A DNA stretch of 59,386 nt. It comes from Streptomyces sp. CBMA291. Its GTDB lineage: Bacteria > Actinomycetota > Actinomycetes > Streptomycetales > Streptomycetaceae. The stretch is from NCBI RefSeq assembly GCF_014596525.1, contig NZ_MSJP01000097.1, forward strand, positions 1 to 59,386, given 5' to 3'. This document shows, one piece after another, positions 50,345 through 59,057 of the stretch; the first letter of the stretch is position 1, and each line of letters begins with the position of its first letter. The notes beneath the pieces were generated by a model. That model saw only the letters and a program-made list of their open reading frames with translations, did not search any database and was not told the DNA's origin. The position numbers and the translations under genes are program-made.

Positions 50345-50350
50345 AGTGTA
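50345..50350 (-). promoter_or_regulatory. -10 box (TACACT) of galE, leaderless
   Basis: TACACT, 6 bases, ATG. Confidence 0.55.
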
Positions 50351-50425
50351 GCCACGCCGTCCGACCACTCCCCCGGCCCCCATAGGGCCCCCGTGGAGCC
50401 CCGGTGCAGCCCCCGGGCACGCGGA

Positions 50426-50456
50426 AGCCCCGCCGGGAGACGGTCCCGGCGGGGCT
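50426..50456 (-). terminator. Terminator of the GT2-TagF/GT4 operon
   Basis: A perfect 13-bp stem AGCCCCGCCGGGA/TCCCGGCGGGGCT with a 5-base loop, just past the GT4 stop. Confidence 0.85.
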
Positions 50457-50476
50457 CCTCGTACGCCTCGGACGAC

Positions 50477-51631
50477 CTAGCGCTCGATCTCGGTGAACGC
50501 CGCTTCCCACTGGTCGAGGACGTGCGGCAGCGCGAGGTGGGCCACGTGCTCACGGCCTGCGGCGCCGTACCGGCGGCGCATGTCCGCGTCGTCCATCAGC
50601 TCGCCGAGCGCGGTGGCGAGCCCCGGCACGTCGGCCGGGGGCACCAGGGTGCCGGTGACGCCGTCGTCGACCAGCTCGCGGACACCGCCGGAGACGTCGA
50701 AGCTGACGCACGGCACACCGCAGGCGGCGGCCTCGGCGAGCGCCATCGGGCGGCCCTCGCGCTCACTGCTGATCGCGACGATCGACAGCTCGCGGTAGGC
50801 GGCGGCCATGTCCCGCGCGGTGCCCCGGAAGACGACCTGCTCGGCGACGCCGAGGTCCTCGGCCGCCATCCGCAGCTGGCTCTCCAGCGGGCCCTCGCCG
50901 AAGAGGTGCAGCTCCCAGCCGTCCCGGCCCTTGTGCGCCTGCGCGAAGGCCTCGATCAGCCGGTCGTACCGCTTGATCGGGTCGAGCCGGCCGACCGCGC
51001 CGATCTTCCGGGTGTCGAGCGGAGCCCGCTCGTCCGGGTAGAACGGCAGCGGGTTCGGCATGACCCGCACGTTCGGCACGCGCTGGTTCACGAACTCGAC
51101 CGCGTCGCCCTCGGAGAGCACCAGGGTCTGTTCCAGCCTCGGGTAGTGCCGCCGGATCAGCCCCAGGTTGGCGCTGCGCTTCGCCTGCGCGAAGGACTCG
51201 TGGTACTGCCCTATGCCCTTGAGGTGCCGCCACTTCAGCGGCATGACCCAGTCCACCGCCCACGGCGAGCCGAAGACGATGTAGCCGTCCTCGACCTCGG
51301 CGAGCTTGCGCTCGAACTCGGCCCGCGCCTGGTCGCGCTCGGTCCGCGCGCGCCGGGTGTCGGCGCGCCGCGCCAGGCTGAGCCGGTCGCCGACCGTACG
51401 CACGGGCGGCTTGGGCGCGGTGGGCGCCGGGTAGAGCGTCGAGTGCCGGTAGGAGCGCGTCTCGTTGTACGGGAACGGTTCGAGGCTGGGCCGGATGCCG
51501 ATCAGCTCGACACGGTGACCGCGCTCCCCCATGCCCTGGGCGAGGGTGTGCAGCACCCGCTGGGATCCGCCCATCGAGTCGACGTCGATGCCGACGAAGA
51601 ACACGTTGCGGACGGGGGAGGCCTCAGTCAT
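50477..51631 (-). CDS. Glycosyltransferase, GT4 family
   Basis: 384 residues, GT-B fold. The N-terminal VGIDVDSMGGSQRVLHTLAQ, the C-terminal nucleotide-sugar motif GAVGRLDPIKRYDRLIEAFA and the ExxxxxxxE motif in SSEREGRPMALAEAAACG are typical of GT4. A helical stretch near residues 95-115 (RTERDQARAEFERKLAEVED) may be coiled-coil. It overlaps the GT2-TagF gene by 8 bases, so it works on the same polymer. The donor and linkage are unknown; teichoic acid decoration is likely. Confidence 0.9.
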   Translation of the reverse strand: MTEASPVRNVFFVGIDVDSMGGSQRVLHTLAQGMGERGHRVELIGIRPSLEPFPYNETRSYRHSTLYPAPTAPKPPVRTVGDRLSLARRADTRRARTERDQARAEFERKLAEVEDGYIVFGSPWAVDWVMPLKWRHLKGIGQYHESFAQAKRSANLGLIRRHYPRLEQTLVLSEGDAVEFVNQRVPNVRVMPNPLPFYPDERAPLDTRKIGAVGRLDPIKRYDRLIEAFAQAHKGRDGWELHLFGEGPLESQLRMAAEDLGVAEQVVFRGTARDMAAAYRELSIVAISSEREGRPMALAEAAACGVPCVSFDVSGGVRELVDDGVTGTLVPPADVPGLATALGELMDDADMRRRYGAAGREHVAHLALPHVLDQWEAAFTEIER

Positions 51632-54407
51632 GGGTGCCGCCTTCGAAAAAAGCGTCGACCACCAGCTTGCTCGCGTGGCCGGTCTCGTACGAGCAGAACA
51701 TTTCCTGGAAGCGCGCGTACCGCTGGGCGTGCCGCTCCTTGACGCCCTCCAGGTCCCGCACGGCTGCGGCGAGGTCCTCGGTGGTCGTCAGCATCGGCCC
51801 CGGAGCGATGTCCTCCAGGTCGTAGTACGTGCCGCGGTCGCCGCCCTTGTACGACTCGTAGTCGTCCGTGTAGAGCAGGATCGGACGGCCCGTGTTGGCG
51901 TAGTCGAACATCAGCGACGAGTAGTCCGTGAGGACCGCGTCCGAGGCCAGCATCACATCGTTGATGTCGGCGAAGGCGGAGCCGTCGCGCAGGAAGTGAC
52001 CCAGCTCGGGGGCGATGGAGAACCGGTCGTACGGGTGCGTCCGCACGACGACGACCCACTCGTCGGAGAGCTGCGTGGCCAGCTCCGCCAGGTCCACGCG
52101 GACCGACTGCCCGGTGCGGCGGGCCGCGTCCCGGAAGGTCGGGGCGTAGAGCAGGACCTTCTTGCCCTCCGGGATGTGCAGCGCCTCGCGGACCTCGGCC
52201 GCACGGGCCTGCTGCTCGGGCTCGGCCCAGCGGACGAGCACGTCGTTGCGCGGGTAGCCGGAGCGGATCAGATCGGCCGACACCTCGAAGGCGGGGACGA
52301 AGGTCCGCTCGAACTCGGCGCTCGGGCAGACCAGCGCGTCCCAGCGGCCCACGGCCGCGCGGAACCGCGCCTTCTCGATGTCCGACGCGCCGCGCAGCGA
52401 CGGCACGTCGAAGCCCATCGCCTTGAAGGTCTGGCCGTGCCAGGTCTGGAGGTACCGGGTGCCCTTGGGCTTCGGGTACAGATACGGCAGGTTGTGCGAG
52501 TCGACCCAGTAGGTCGCCCGCGCCAGCGCCCGCCCGTAGGCGAAGCTGCCGCGCTTGACGAGGGTGACGTCGTCGGGGAAGGACGCGCGGTTGCCCGAGT
52601 ACGACCAGATCACGTCGATCGGGAGGTTGCGGCGCTTCAGCTCCTCGTAGATGTAGCGCGGGCTGTCCGCGTAGCCGCGGCCCTCCATCGCCTCGAAGAC
52701 GGCGAGGCTGCGCTTGCGCGGGAGCTTGGACACGGCGTCGTACGCGGTGGCCTTGCCCTCGTTGCCCACGAGGATCTTGCGGACCTTGCCGACCTTGCCC
52801 TTGGCCTTGCGGGCGTAGGGGCCGAACGGTTCGAGCGACTTCAGGACGCCGGACCGCTCCCAGGTGACCTCAAGGCGGCCCGCGCCCTTCTGCTCCGCCC
52901 GGACGCGCAGGTGGTGGATGCCGAAGGTGTGGTAGGTGACGGTGGCGCGGAAGTCCGGCTGGTCGTGCCGGGCGAGCAGTATGTCCGTACGGCGGGAGCC
53001 GTCCCGCTCCAGGGAGACGACCGGGTGGCGACGGGTCGCCACGCCGACCTTGCCGACCGGCACCTTGCGCAGGTCAAGCTCGGCCTTGGAGACGTACTGC
53101 CCCTCGCCGTCCGGGCGCAGCGTCAGCGGCACCGACAGCGGGACCTTGTGCGCGGCGAGCTTCACGGAGGCTTCGGTGCCCTCGGTGATCAGACCCGCCG
53201 GGTCGTACGTACGGATCTCCAGGTGCACGACCGGGCCGCGCATCGTCACGGAGGTCAGCTCGTGCCGCAGCCGTCCGGTGGCCAGGACCTGATCGCGCAG
53301 GTGCCACTCGCTGATGTCCAGCTCGGCGCGGCTCCGGTCGTCGGCGGGGGCGACGGCGCCCCAGTAGGTGACGTCCCCCTCCTCCGTCGCGAAGCGCGGC
53401 GCGAGCTGCGGCCGGCCGAGCTGGCGGGCGGCGACGAGCAGCTCTTCGAGGCGCCCGGTGCGCAGCAGGTGGATGCAGACGCGCTCCTCGCGGGAGAGGC
53501 GCTCGTAGGTCTCGTCGGCGATCTCTTCGAGGTACGGGTTGACGACCTCGGCGAACTCGGCGGTCCACTCCAGGTCACGGAAGGGCAGGTCGCCCAGGTA
53601 GAGGCGGAAGTCGTGGCGGAGGAACTTGTAGTCCTTCTCCGCGCGCAGCTCCGCGCGCCCGTTCTCCTCGAACCAGGTGTCGATGAGCCGGGCGACGCCG
53701 ATGCGGTCCGCCACGTTCTGGATCTTGTGGCGGCTGGAGGAGATGGAGACGCTCTCCGGCGCCAGACGCCAGACGTAGACCGACCACGGGACGACGGCGA
53801 AGGACTCCGCGAGCGAGAACGCCTGCGCGGAGAACAGCTGGTCCTCGTAGTGGATGCCCTCGGGGAAGGCCAGACCGTTGTCGCGGATGAAGGCGGTCCG
53901 GTAGAGCTTGTTCGTCGACAGGTGGTCGAAGAAGTACTCGGGACTCTCGGCGATGCCCTCGACGACCCGCTTCTCGGTGAAGAGGTGCGGGTACCAGAGA
54001 CCGGTGGTGTTCGACTCCTCGAAGAGGCGCGTCACCTCTCCGGTGACGAAGTCGACGCCGGTCTCCTCGGCGACCAGGAGCAGGCTCTTGCAGGCGTGCC
54101 GGGGCAGCTCGTCGTCGCTGTCCAGGAACATGACGTACGGGGCGCGGGCCACCGCGATGCCCCGGTTGCGGGGCGCGCTGCACCCGCCGCTGTTCTGTTC
54201 GAGGCGCACATAGCGGACACGGGGGTCGGAGGCCTCAAGGGAACGCGCGACGCGCTCGGTGTCATCGGTCGAGCAGTCGTCGGCGATGATCACTTCGAGG
54301 TTGTTCAGGGTCTGGTCGAGCACCGACCGGACCGCTCGCGGGAGCCGTTCCTCATCGTTGTAGACGATGATGACGACGCTCACATCAGGGACGTCGCTAG
54401 TCGGCAT
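51624..54407 (-). CDS. Bifunctional GT2 glycosyltransferase / CDP-glycerol glycerophosphotransferase (TagF-like)
   Basis: 927 residues. An N-terminal GT2 domain (about 8-200: SVVIIVYNDEERLPRAVRSV, ADDCSTDDT, MFLDSDDELP) is followed by a helical region (about 200-330), a beta-rich linker (about 330-560), and a C-terminal Glyphos_transf domain (about 575-920: YWVDSHNLPYLYPKPKG, YLQTWHGQTFKAMG, YAPTFRD, TDYSSLMFDYANTG, then YYDLEDIAPGP). The C-terminal part should polymerise a glycerol-phosphate or related phosphodiester and the N-terminal part add sugar, at the inner membrane face. GAGAGGACTTGG precedes the ATG. Confidence 0.93.
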   Translation of the reverse strand: MPTSDVPDVSVVIIVYNDEERLPRAVRSVLDQTLNNLEVIIADDCSTDDTERVARSLEASDPRVRYVRLEQNSGGCSAPRNRGIAVARAPYVMFLDSDDELPRHACKSLLLVAEETGVDFVTGEVTRLFEESNTTGLWYPHLFTEKRVVEGIAESPEYFFDHLSTNKLYRTAFIRDNGLAFPEGIHYEDQLFSAQAFSLAESFAVVPWSVYVWRLAPESVSISSSRHKIQNVADRIGVARLIDTWFEENGRAELRAEKDYKFLRHDFRLYLGDLPFRDLEWTAEFAEVVNPYLEEIADETYERLSREERVCIHLLRTGRLEELLVAARQLGRPQLAPRFATEEGDVTYWGAVAPADDRSRAELDISEWHLRDQVLATGRLRHELTSVTMRGPVVHLEIRTYDPAGLITEGTEASVKLAAHKVPLSVPLTLRPDGEGQYVSKAELDLRKVPVGKVGVATRRHPVVSLERDGSRRTDILLARHDQPDFRATVTYHTFGIHHLRVRAEQKGAGRLEVTWERSGVLKSLEPFGPYARKAKGKVGKVRKILVGNEGKATAYDAVSKLPRKRSLAVFEAMEGRGYADSPRYIYEELKRRNLPIDVIWSYSGNRASFPDDVTLVKRGSFAYGRALARATYWVDSHNLPYLYPKPKGTRYLQTWHGQTFKAMGFDVPSLRGASDIEKARFRAAVGRWDALVCPSAEFERTFVPAFEVSADLIRSGYPRNDVLVRWAEPEQQARAAEVREALHIPEGKKVLLYAPTFRDAARRTGQSVRVDLAELATQLSDEWVVVVRTHPYDRFSIAPELGHFLRDGSAFADINDVMLASDAVLTDYSSLMFDYANTGRPILLYTDDYESYKGGDRGTYYDLEDIAPGPMLTTTEDLAAAVRDLEGVKERHAQRYARFQEMFCSYETGHASKLVVDAFFEGGTHD

Positions 54408-54611
54408 CCAAGTCCTCTCACAGGTGCGGGGCGGCAACGTCTGGCACGCGTCCCGGCCGGCGGTACACCGGCTGCGCCAGGGTCAATGGCGCTTTACGGC
54501 TTTCACAGGTGTGGGTGCCGCCACCTGCATGAGGAGCGCCACCCGACGACCGGAAGACTACCCGGCCGGATGAATTGTTCCATACCTGCTCTCGCGTACC
54601 TTCGGTGATGT

Positions 54612-56249
54612 TCACCGGAACGCAAGAAGCCTCCGGAAGCGCCCCGACACCACCTGCCGCGCGCCGGTCGCACCCCCCGCGAAACGGAGCACGAGACCGC
54701 GCCGCGCCGAGGCGACCACCTGCACCAGGAGCACCCGGCCCAGCCGCCCGAGAACCATGCCGCGCCGGCCCGTGAACCCGCCCGGAGCCCTGACCTCGAC
54801 CGTTCCCGTCGACCCGTCCGCGTAGCGCACCTCGGCCCGCAGCGACCAGGAGGCGAGCCGCCCCGCGCGCAGCAGCTTCGACGTCGGCACCGACACGGTC
54901 GCCGTCCAGCCCTCGTCCGCGCGGAGCAGCGGCGCCTCGGCCGACAGCTCGGCGGCGGAGACCCGCTCGGTGAACGACACGCCGACGGAGAGCGGCGCGA
55001 GGGCCGCGACACGCCCGTACAGGTCGTGCACGGTGACGGTCAGCCGGGTCGACGCGCCCACGGCCACCTCGCCGTCCACGGCCACCGGCAGTTCACCGGG
55101 GGCCAGCTCCGCGAGACCCGCCAGGGGTACGTCGGCGGGGGCGGCGGCCAGCACCGGCGTGCCGTCCCCGGCGCGCGGGTACGGCGGCACGAGTCGGGGC
55201 AGGGGCGCGGCCAGCTCGACGAACCGGGTCAGCTCGGGGCCTTCCGGTACGGCGGCCAGGGCCGCGAAGGCGGAGTGCAGCCAGCGGGACGGTGCCTGGG
55301 CGGCGGCGACGGCGGCGTCCTCGAAACCGAGGAGGTGGGTGCGGGTCGCCGTCCACCAGCCCGCCCGGTAGTCGGCGGTGCGCTGGGGCAGCTCGCGCAG
55401 ATACATGGGGAGGTCGTAGTCGAGGAACTTCGCCTGCGCCGCACGGGCGAGCGCGGGGTGGCCCGCCGCGCGGAAGACGTCGACGACGGCGGCGTGGGCG
55501 GCGATCCGGTGCTCCCAGTTCGCCAGGGAGGCGCGGCGCAGCGAGATCGACAGGGTCGCGGCCTGACGGCGTACATGCCAGACGTAGACGGGCACGTCGG
55601 TGACGGCGAGCCGGGGGACGGCGGCCTGCACCCGGGCGCTGAAGACGAAGTCCTCGTAGTGGAAGGCGCCGTCGGGGAAGCGGATCGCGTGCCGGTCGAG
55701 GAAGTCGCGGCGGTAGAGCTTGTTGACGGAGAGGGTGTCGAGGACGAACTCGGGGTGCGCCGCGATGCCGTCGATGACGGTGCCGGGAAGCGTGGCGCCC
55801 CGCGTCACGTCGTACAGCGTGGGGGCCCAGACGGTCTCGCGCCCCTCCGGCAGCTCACGCCGGACGCAGACCCCGGCGACGACATCCGCGCGCTCGGCCT
55901 CGGCGACGGCCAGCAGCCCGTCGACGGCCCCGGGCATCAGCAGGTCGTCGCTGTCCAGGAAGAGGACGTACGGGTGGACGGCGGCGGCGACGCCGTCGTT
56001 GCGGGGGGTGCCGCAGCCGCCGCTGTTCTCGGTCCTGACCAGCGGGCGGACCCGCGGCTCGGCGGCGAAACCGGCCAGCACCTCGGGGGTCGCGTCCCCG
56101 GACGCGTCGTCGACGACGACGACCTCGCCGACGGCCTCGCCCTGCGCGAGAGCGGAACGGACGGCGTCGGCGACGTGCGCCGCGTCGTTGTACGCGATGA
56201 CGACGACACTGACCCGCGCGACCGCCTGCGGCCGGGAACTCTCGCTCAT
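54612..56249 (-). CDS. GT2-family glycosyltransferase, paralogous to the GT2 half of the TagF fusion
   Basis: 545 residues. The GT2 domain has VVVIAYNDAAHVADAVRSAL, VVDDASGDAT, NSGGCGTPRNDG and LFLDSDDLL, then SVNKLYRRDFLDRH and FHYEDFVFSAR, which align with the same blocks in the upstream fusion. A helical middle and a beta-rich C-terminal 200 residues follow, but the phosphotransferase domain is absent. It probably adds sugar to the same wall polymer. The ATG follows TAGGAT by 6 bases (leaderless). It is separated from the TagF gene by about 200 bases with no ORF. Confidence 0.88.
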   Translation of the reverse strand: MSESSRPQAVARVSVVVIAYNDAAHVADAVRSALAQGEAVGEVVVVDDASGDATPEVLAGFAAEPRVRPLVRTENSGGCGTPRNDGVAAAVHPYVLFLDSDDLLMPGAVDGLLAVAEAERADVVAGVCVRRELPEGRETVWAPTLYDVTRGATLPGTVIDGIAAHPEFVLDTLSVNKLYRRDFLDRHAIRFPDGAFHYEDFVFSARVQAAVPRLAVTDVPVYVWHVRRQAATLSISLRRASLANWEHRIAAHAAVVDVFRAAGHPALARAAQAKFLDYDLPMYLRELPQRTADYRAGWWTATRTHLLGFEDAAVAAAQAPSRWLHSAFAALAAVPEGPELTRFVELAAPLPRLVPPYPRAGDGTPVLAAAPADVPLAGLAELAPGELPVAVDGEVAVGASTRLTVTVHDLYGRVAALAPLSVGVSFTERVSAAELSAEAPLLRADEGWTATVSVPTSKLLRAGRLASWSLRAEVRYADGSTGTVEVRAPGGFTGRRGMVLGRLGRVLLVQVVASARRGLVLRFAGGATGARQVVSGRFRRLLAFR

Positions 56250-56255
56250 CCGAGA

Positions 56256-56261
56256 ATCCTA
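56256..56261 (-). promoter_or_regulatory. -10 box (TAGGAT) of the GT2 gene, leaderless
   Basis: TAGGAT, 6 bases, ATG. Confidence 0.55.
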
Positions 56262-56442
56262 CGCGGGCCCCTCAACCGGAATCCGGGCCGGTCGGGACCC
56301 GTACCGCACACACACCGACGGCCGGACACCCACTCGGGCACCCGGCCGCCACCGTGCACGATACGGACCTGCCGAACGCGCATCGGCGCCGTCCGACGGG
56401 CCTGCGGGCCGCTCGGGCACGGGACGAACCGTCGCCCTCCCG

Positions 56443-56571
56443 CTCCGCCCGGCGGCCCCGCGTCCCCTCTGGAACGGGTCGAACTCGTCGTACTCCCGCT
56501 GCGCCTCGTCCCGCTCCGCATCCCGGTCGCGACGACGCTGGGCGGCGGGGCGGGGGGCCTCCAGGCGGTGG
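56443..56571 (-). pseudogene. Duplicated fragment of the obgE 3' end
   Basis: About 129 bases nearly identical to 56650-56778, which holds the obgE C-terminal codons, its stop and the bases beyond it; the offset is 207. About six differences are visible, one of which changes the stop TAG to CAG. No start or ribosome site. The rest of the 426-base gap (56250-56675) has no gene. Confidence 0.8.
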
Positions 56572-56675
56572 GCAGAACCCCTCGACCGCCCCCCCTCGCA
56601 CGGCTCGGCCCCGGGGGTGCCTCACCGGCTTCGGGAGGCTGCGCCCCGGCTCCGCCCGGCGGCCCCGCGTCCCCC

Positions 56676-58115
56676 CTAGAACGGGTCGAACTCGTCGTAC
56701 TCCCGCTGCGCCTCGTCCCGCTCCGCGTCCCGGTCGCGACGACGCTGGGCGGCGGGGCGGGGGGCTTCGAGGCGGTGGTCCTCGCCTCGGCGGCCGAGCA
56801 TTTCGGCGCCCGCCATCATCGTGGGCTCCCAGTCGAAGACGACCGCGTTGTCGTCGGCGCCGATCGCCACGCCGTCGCCCGCGCGGGCGCCCGCCTTCAT
56901 CAGCCGGTCCTCGACGCCGAGGCGGTTGAGGCGGTCGGCCAGGTAGCCCACGGCCTCGTCGTTGCTGAAGTCGGTCTGGCGGACCCAGCGCTCCGGCTTC
57001 TCGCCGCGCACCCGGTAGACGTCCTCGGCCTCGTCGTACGTGACCGTGAAGCCCGCGTCGTCGACGGCCTTCGGGCGGATGACGACCCGGGTCGCCTCCT
57101 CCACCGGCTTGGCCGCGCGCGCCTCGGCGACGATCCCGGCGAGGGCGAAGGACAGCTCCTTGAGGCCGAGCCGCGCCACGGCGGAGGCCTCGAAGACCTG
57201 GTAGCCGCGTGCTTCGAGGTCCGGGCGGATCATGTCCGCGAGGTCCTGGCCGTCGGGGATGTCGACCTTGTTGAGGACGACGATCCTCGGCCGGTCCTCA
57301 AGACCGCCGTACTGCCGCAGCTCCTCCTCGATGATGTCGAGGTCGGTGACCGGGTCGCGGTCCGACTCCAGCGTCGCCGTGTCCAGGACGTGCACGAGGA
57401 CCGAGCAGCGCTCCACATGGCGGAGGAATTCGAGGCCCAGGCCGCGGCCCTGGCTGGCGCCCGGGATGAGCCCCGGCACGTCGGCGATCGTGTAGACCGT
57501 GGAACCGGCGGTGACGACGCCCAGGTTCGGGACGAGCGTGGTGAACGGGTAGTCCGCGATCTTCGGCTTGGCGGCGGAGAGCACCGAGATCAGCGAGGAC
57601 TTTCCGGCGCTGGGGTAGCCGACGAGCGCCACGTCCGCGACGGTCTTCAGCTCCAGGATGATGTCGCGCGCCTCGCCCGGCTCGCCGAGCAGCGCGAAGC
57701 CGGGGGCCTTGCGGCGCGCGGAGGAGAGCGCCGCGTTGCCAAGACCGCCGCGACCGCCCTGGCCCGCGACGAAGGTGGTGCCCTGGCCGACGAGGTCGGC
57801 GAGGACGTTGCCCTGCTTGTCGAGGACGACGGTGCCGTCGGGCACGAACAGGACCAGGTCCTGGCCGTCCTTGCCGGAGCGGTTGTCACCGGCGCCGGGC
57901 TGTCCGTTGGTCGCCTTGCGGTGCGGCGAGTGGTGGTACTCGAGGAGCGTGGTGACGGCCTGGTCGACGACCAGGGTCACATCGCCGCCACGTCCGCCGT
58001 TGCCGCCGTCGGGCCCGCCGAGCGGCTTGAACTTCTCCCGATGGACGGAGGCGCAGCCGTGGCCTCCGTTACCCGCGGCGACGTGCAGCTCGACGCGGTC
58101 CACGAAGGTGGTCAT
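56676..58115 (-). CDS. obgE: Obg family GTPase (CgtA), 50S assembly and growth control
   Basis: 479 residues. The Gly-rich Obg fold (GNGGHGCASVHREKFKPLGG) is followed by the G domain with GYPSAGKSSL (G1), FTTLVPNLG (G2), DVPGLIPGA (G3) and NKVDIP (G4), then the OCT domain and an Arg/Asp/Glu-rich tail ending EYDEFDPF. Obg acts in late 50S assembly and in the stringent response; in Streptomyces it also affects aerial growth. TTGGAGGCACACCC precedes the ATG. It is downstream of rplU-rpmA, the conserved order. Confidence 0.96.
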   Translation of the reverse strand: MTTFVDRVELHVAAGNGGHGCASVHREKFKPLGGPDGGNGGRGGDVTLVVDQAVTTLLEYHHSPHRKATNGQPGAGDNRSGKDGQDLVLFVPDGTVVLDKQGNVLADLVGQGTTFVAGQGGRGGLGNAALSSARRKAPGFALLGEPGEARDIILELKTVADVALVGYPSAGKSSLISVLSAAKPKIADYPFTTLVPNLGVVTAGSTVYTIADVPGLIPGASQGRGLGLEFLRHVERCSVLVHVLDTATLESDRDPVTDLDIIEEELRQYGGLEDRPRIVVLNKVDIPDGQDLADMIRPDLEARGYQVFEASAVARLGLKELSFALAGIVAEARAAKPVEEATRVVIRPKAVDDAGFTVTYDEAEDVYRVRGEKPERWVRQTDFSNDEAVGYLADRLNRLGVEDRLMKAGARAGDGVAIGADDNAVVFDWEPTMMAGAEMLGRRGEDHRLEAPRPAAQRRRDRDAERDEAQREYDEFDPF

Positions 58116-58168
58116 GGGTGTGCCTCCAAGTACTGATGTGCGGAATGTCTATCTAGTAACACGCGAAA

Positions 58169-58205
58169 GGCGGACCCGCTTCCCTGTCGGGAAGTGAGGT
58201 CCGCC
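58169..58205 (-). terminator. Hairpin between rpmA and obgE
   Basis: Arms GGCGGACC/GGTCCGCC with an inner stem (CTTCCC/GGGAAG). It may partially terminate the rplU-rpmA transcript before obgE. Confidence 0.75.
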
Positions 58206-58221
58206 TCCGCAAAGGTTCCGA

Positions 58222-58476
58222 TCAGGCGACCGGAACGATGTTCACGACCTTGCGGCCACGGTGGGTGCCGAACTGCACCGAACCGGCCTGCAGGGCGAAC
58301 AGAGTGTCGTCGCCACCACGGCCGACACCGGCGCCCGGGTGGAAGTGGGTGCCACGCTGACGGATCAGGATCTCACCCGCGTTGACGACCTGACCACCGA
58401 AGCGCTTCACGCCGAGGCGCTGGGCGTTGGAGTCACGACCGTTCCGGGTGGACGATGCGCCCTTCTTGTGTGCCAT
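58222..58476 (-). CDS. rpmA: 50S ribosomal protein L27
   Basis: 84 residues. AHKKGASSTRNGRDSNAQRL at the N-terminus and QRGTHFHPGAGVGRGGDDTL are diagnostic of bL27, whose N-terminal tail reaches the peptidyl-transferase centre. There is no Firmicute-type cleavable N-terminal extension. It lies 14 bases after rplU, in the rplU-rpmA operon. Confidence 0.97.
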   Translation of the reverse strand: MAHKKGASSTRNGRDSNAQRLGVKRFGGQVVNAGEILIRQRGTHFHPGAGVGRGGDDTLFALQAGSVQFGTHRGRKVVNIVPVA

Positions 58477-58490
58477 TGCTCAGTCCCTCT

Positions 58491-58811
58491 TTACTTCGCA
58501 GCCGCGGGGATACCGGTGACCTTGATCGCCGTGTACTGCTGGCGGTGACCCTGGCGACGGCGGTAGCCGGTCTTGTTCTTGTAGCGCAGGATGTCGATCT
58601 TGGCGCCCTTGTGGTGGTCCACGACCTCGGCCGTGACCTTGATGCCGGCCAGGACCCACGGGTCGCTGGTCACGGCCTCGCCGTCGACAACGAGCAGGGT
58701 CGAGAGCTCGACCGTGTCGCCAACCTTGGCGGTGGAAATCTTGTCAACCTCAACGATGTCGCCGACAGCAACCTTGTGCTGGCGACCACCGCTGCGCACG
58801 ATGGCGTACAC
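58491..58811 (-). CDS. rplU: 50S ribosomal protein L21
   Basis: 106 residues from GTG. YAIVRSGGRQHKVAVGDIVE and the C-terminal KNKTGYRRRQGHRQQYTAIK are diagnostic of bL21. It has a long leader (the probable promoter is near 58950-58980, about 150 bases upstream) that could carry autogenous control; I see no named leader motif. AGAGAGAGATCC precedes the start. Confidence 0.97.
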   Translation of the reverse strand: MYAIVRSGGRQHKVAVGDIVEVDKISTAKVGDTVELSTLLVVDGEAVTSDPWVLAGIKVTAEVVDHHKGAKIDILRYKNKTGYRRRQGHRQQYTAIKVTGIPAAAK

Positions 58812-59011
58812 GCGGATCTCTCTCTCACTCGGGTTCGAAACCTCTGAAGCCAGCCGCCCGCACGGACCCGAGGGCCCGCGGCGATCCGGAATCGGATGAG
58901 CGGCCTCTCCCGGCCGGCGGGAGGAAGGTGCTCAGAGGCGCGACGCGTCGATAGACACGCCGACGGTCTAGGTTACGGGCGGCTGCCTTGGGGGGTCAAA
59001 TCCGCCCGTGT

Positions 59012-59050
59012 GGCGCGGGCCCGCTCCCGTTCGGGGGGCGGGCCCGCGCC
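59012..59050 (-). terminator. Terminator of the rne-type gene
   Basis: A long GC stem (GCGGGCCCGC on both sides plus CCC/GGG) closed by GTTC, just beyond the stop at 59058. Confidence 0.8.
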
Positions 59051-59057
59051 CACCGGA

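Noticed and set aside
51531..54608. 1025-codon ORF opposite the GT2-TagF gene
   Set aside because: Antisense shadow; the real gene on the minus strand has clear motifs throughout.
55026..58136. 1036-codon ORF running opposite the GT2 gene and obgE
   Set aside because: It crosses two well-defined genes and their intergenic gap, and is composed of Val/Gly/Asp/Arg filler.
58812..58990. A named ribosomal-protein leader RNA before rplU
   Set aside because: The leader is long, but I could not identify a specific conserved leader motif by eye.
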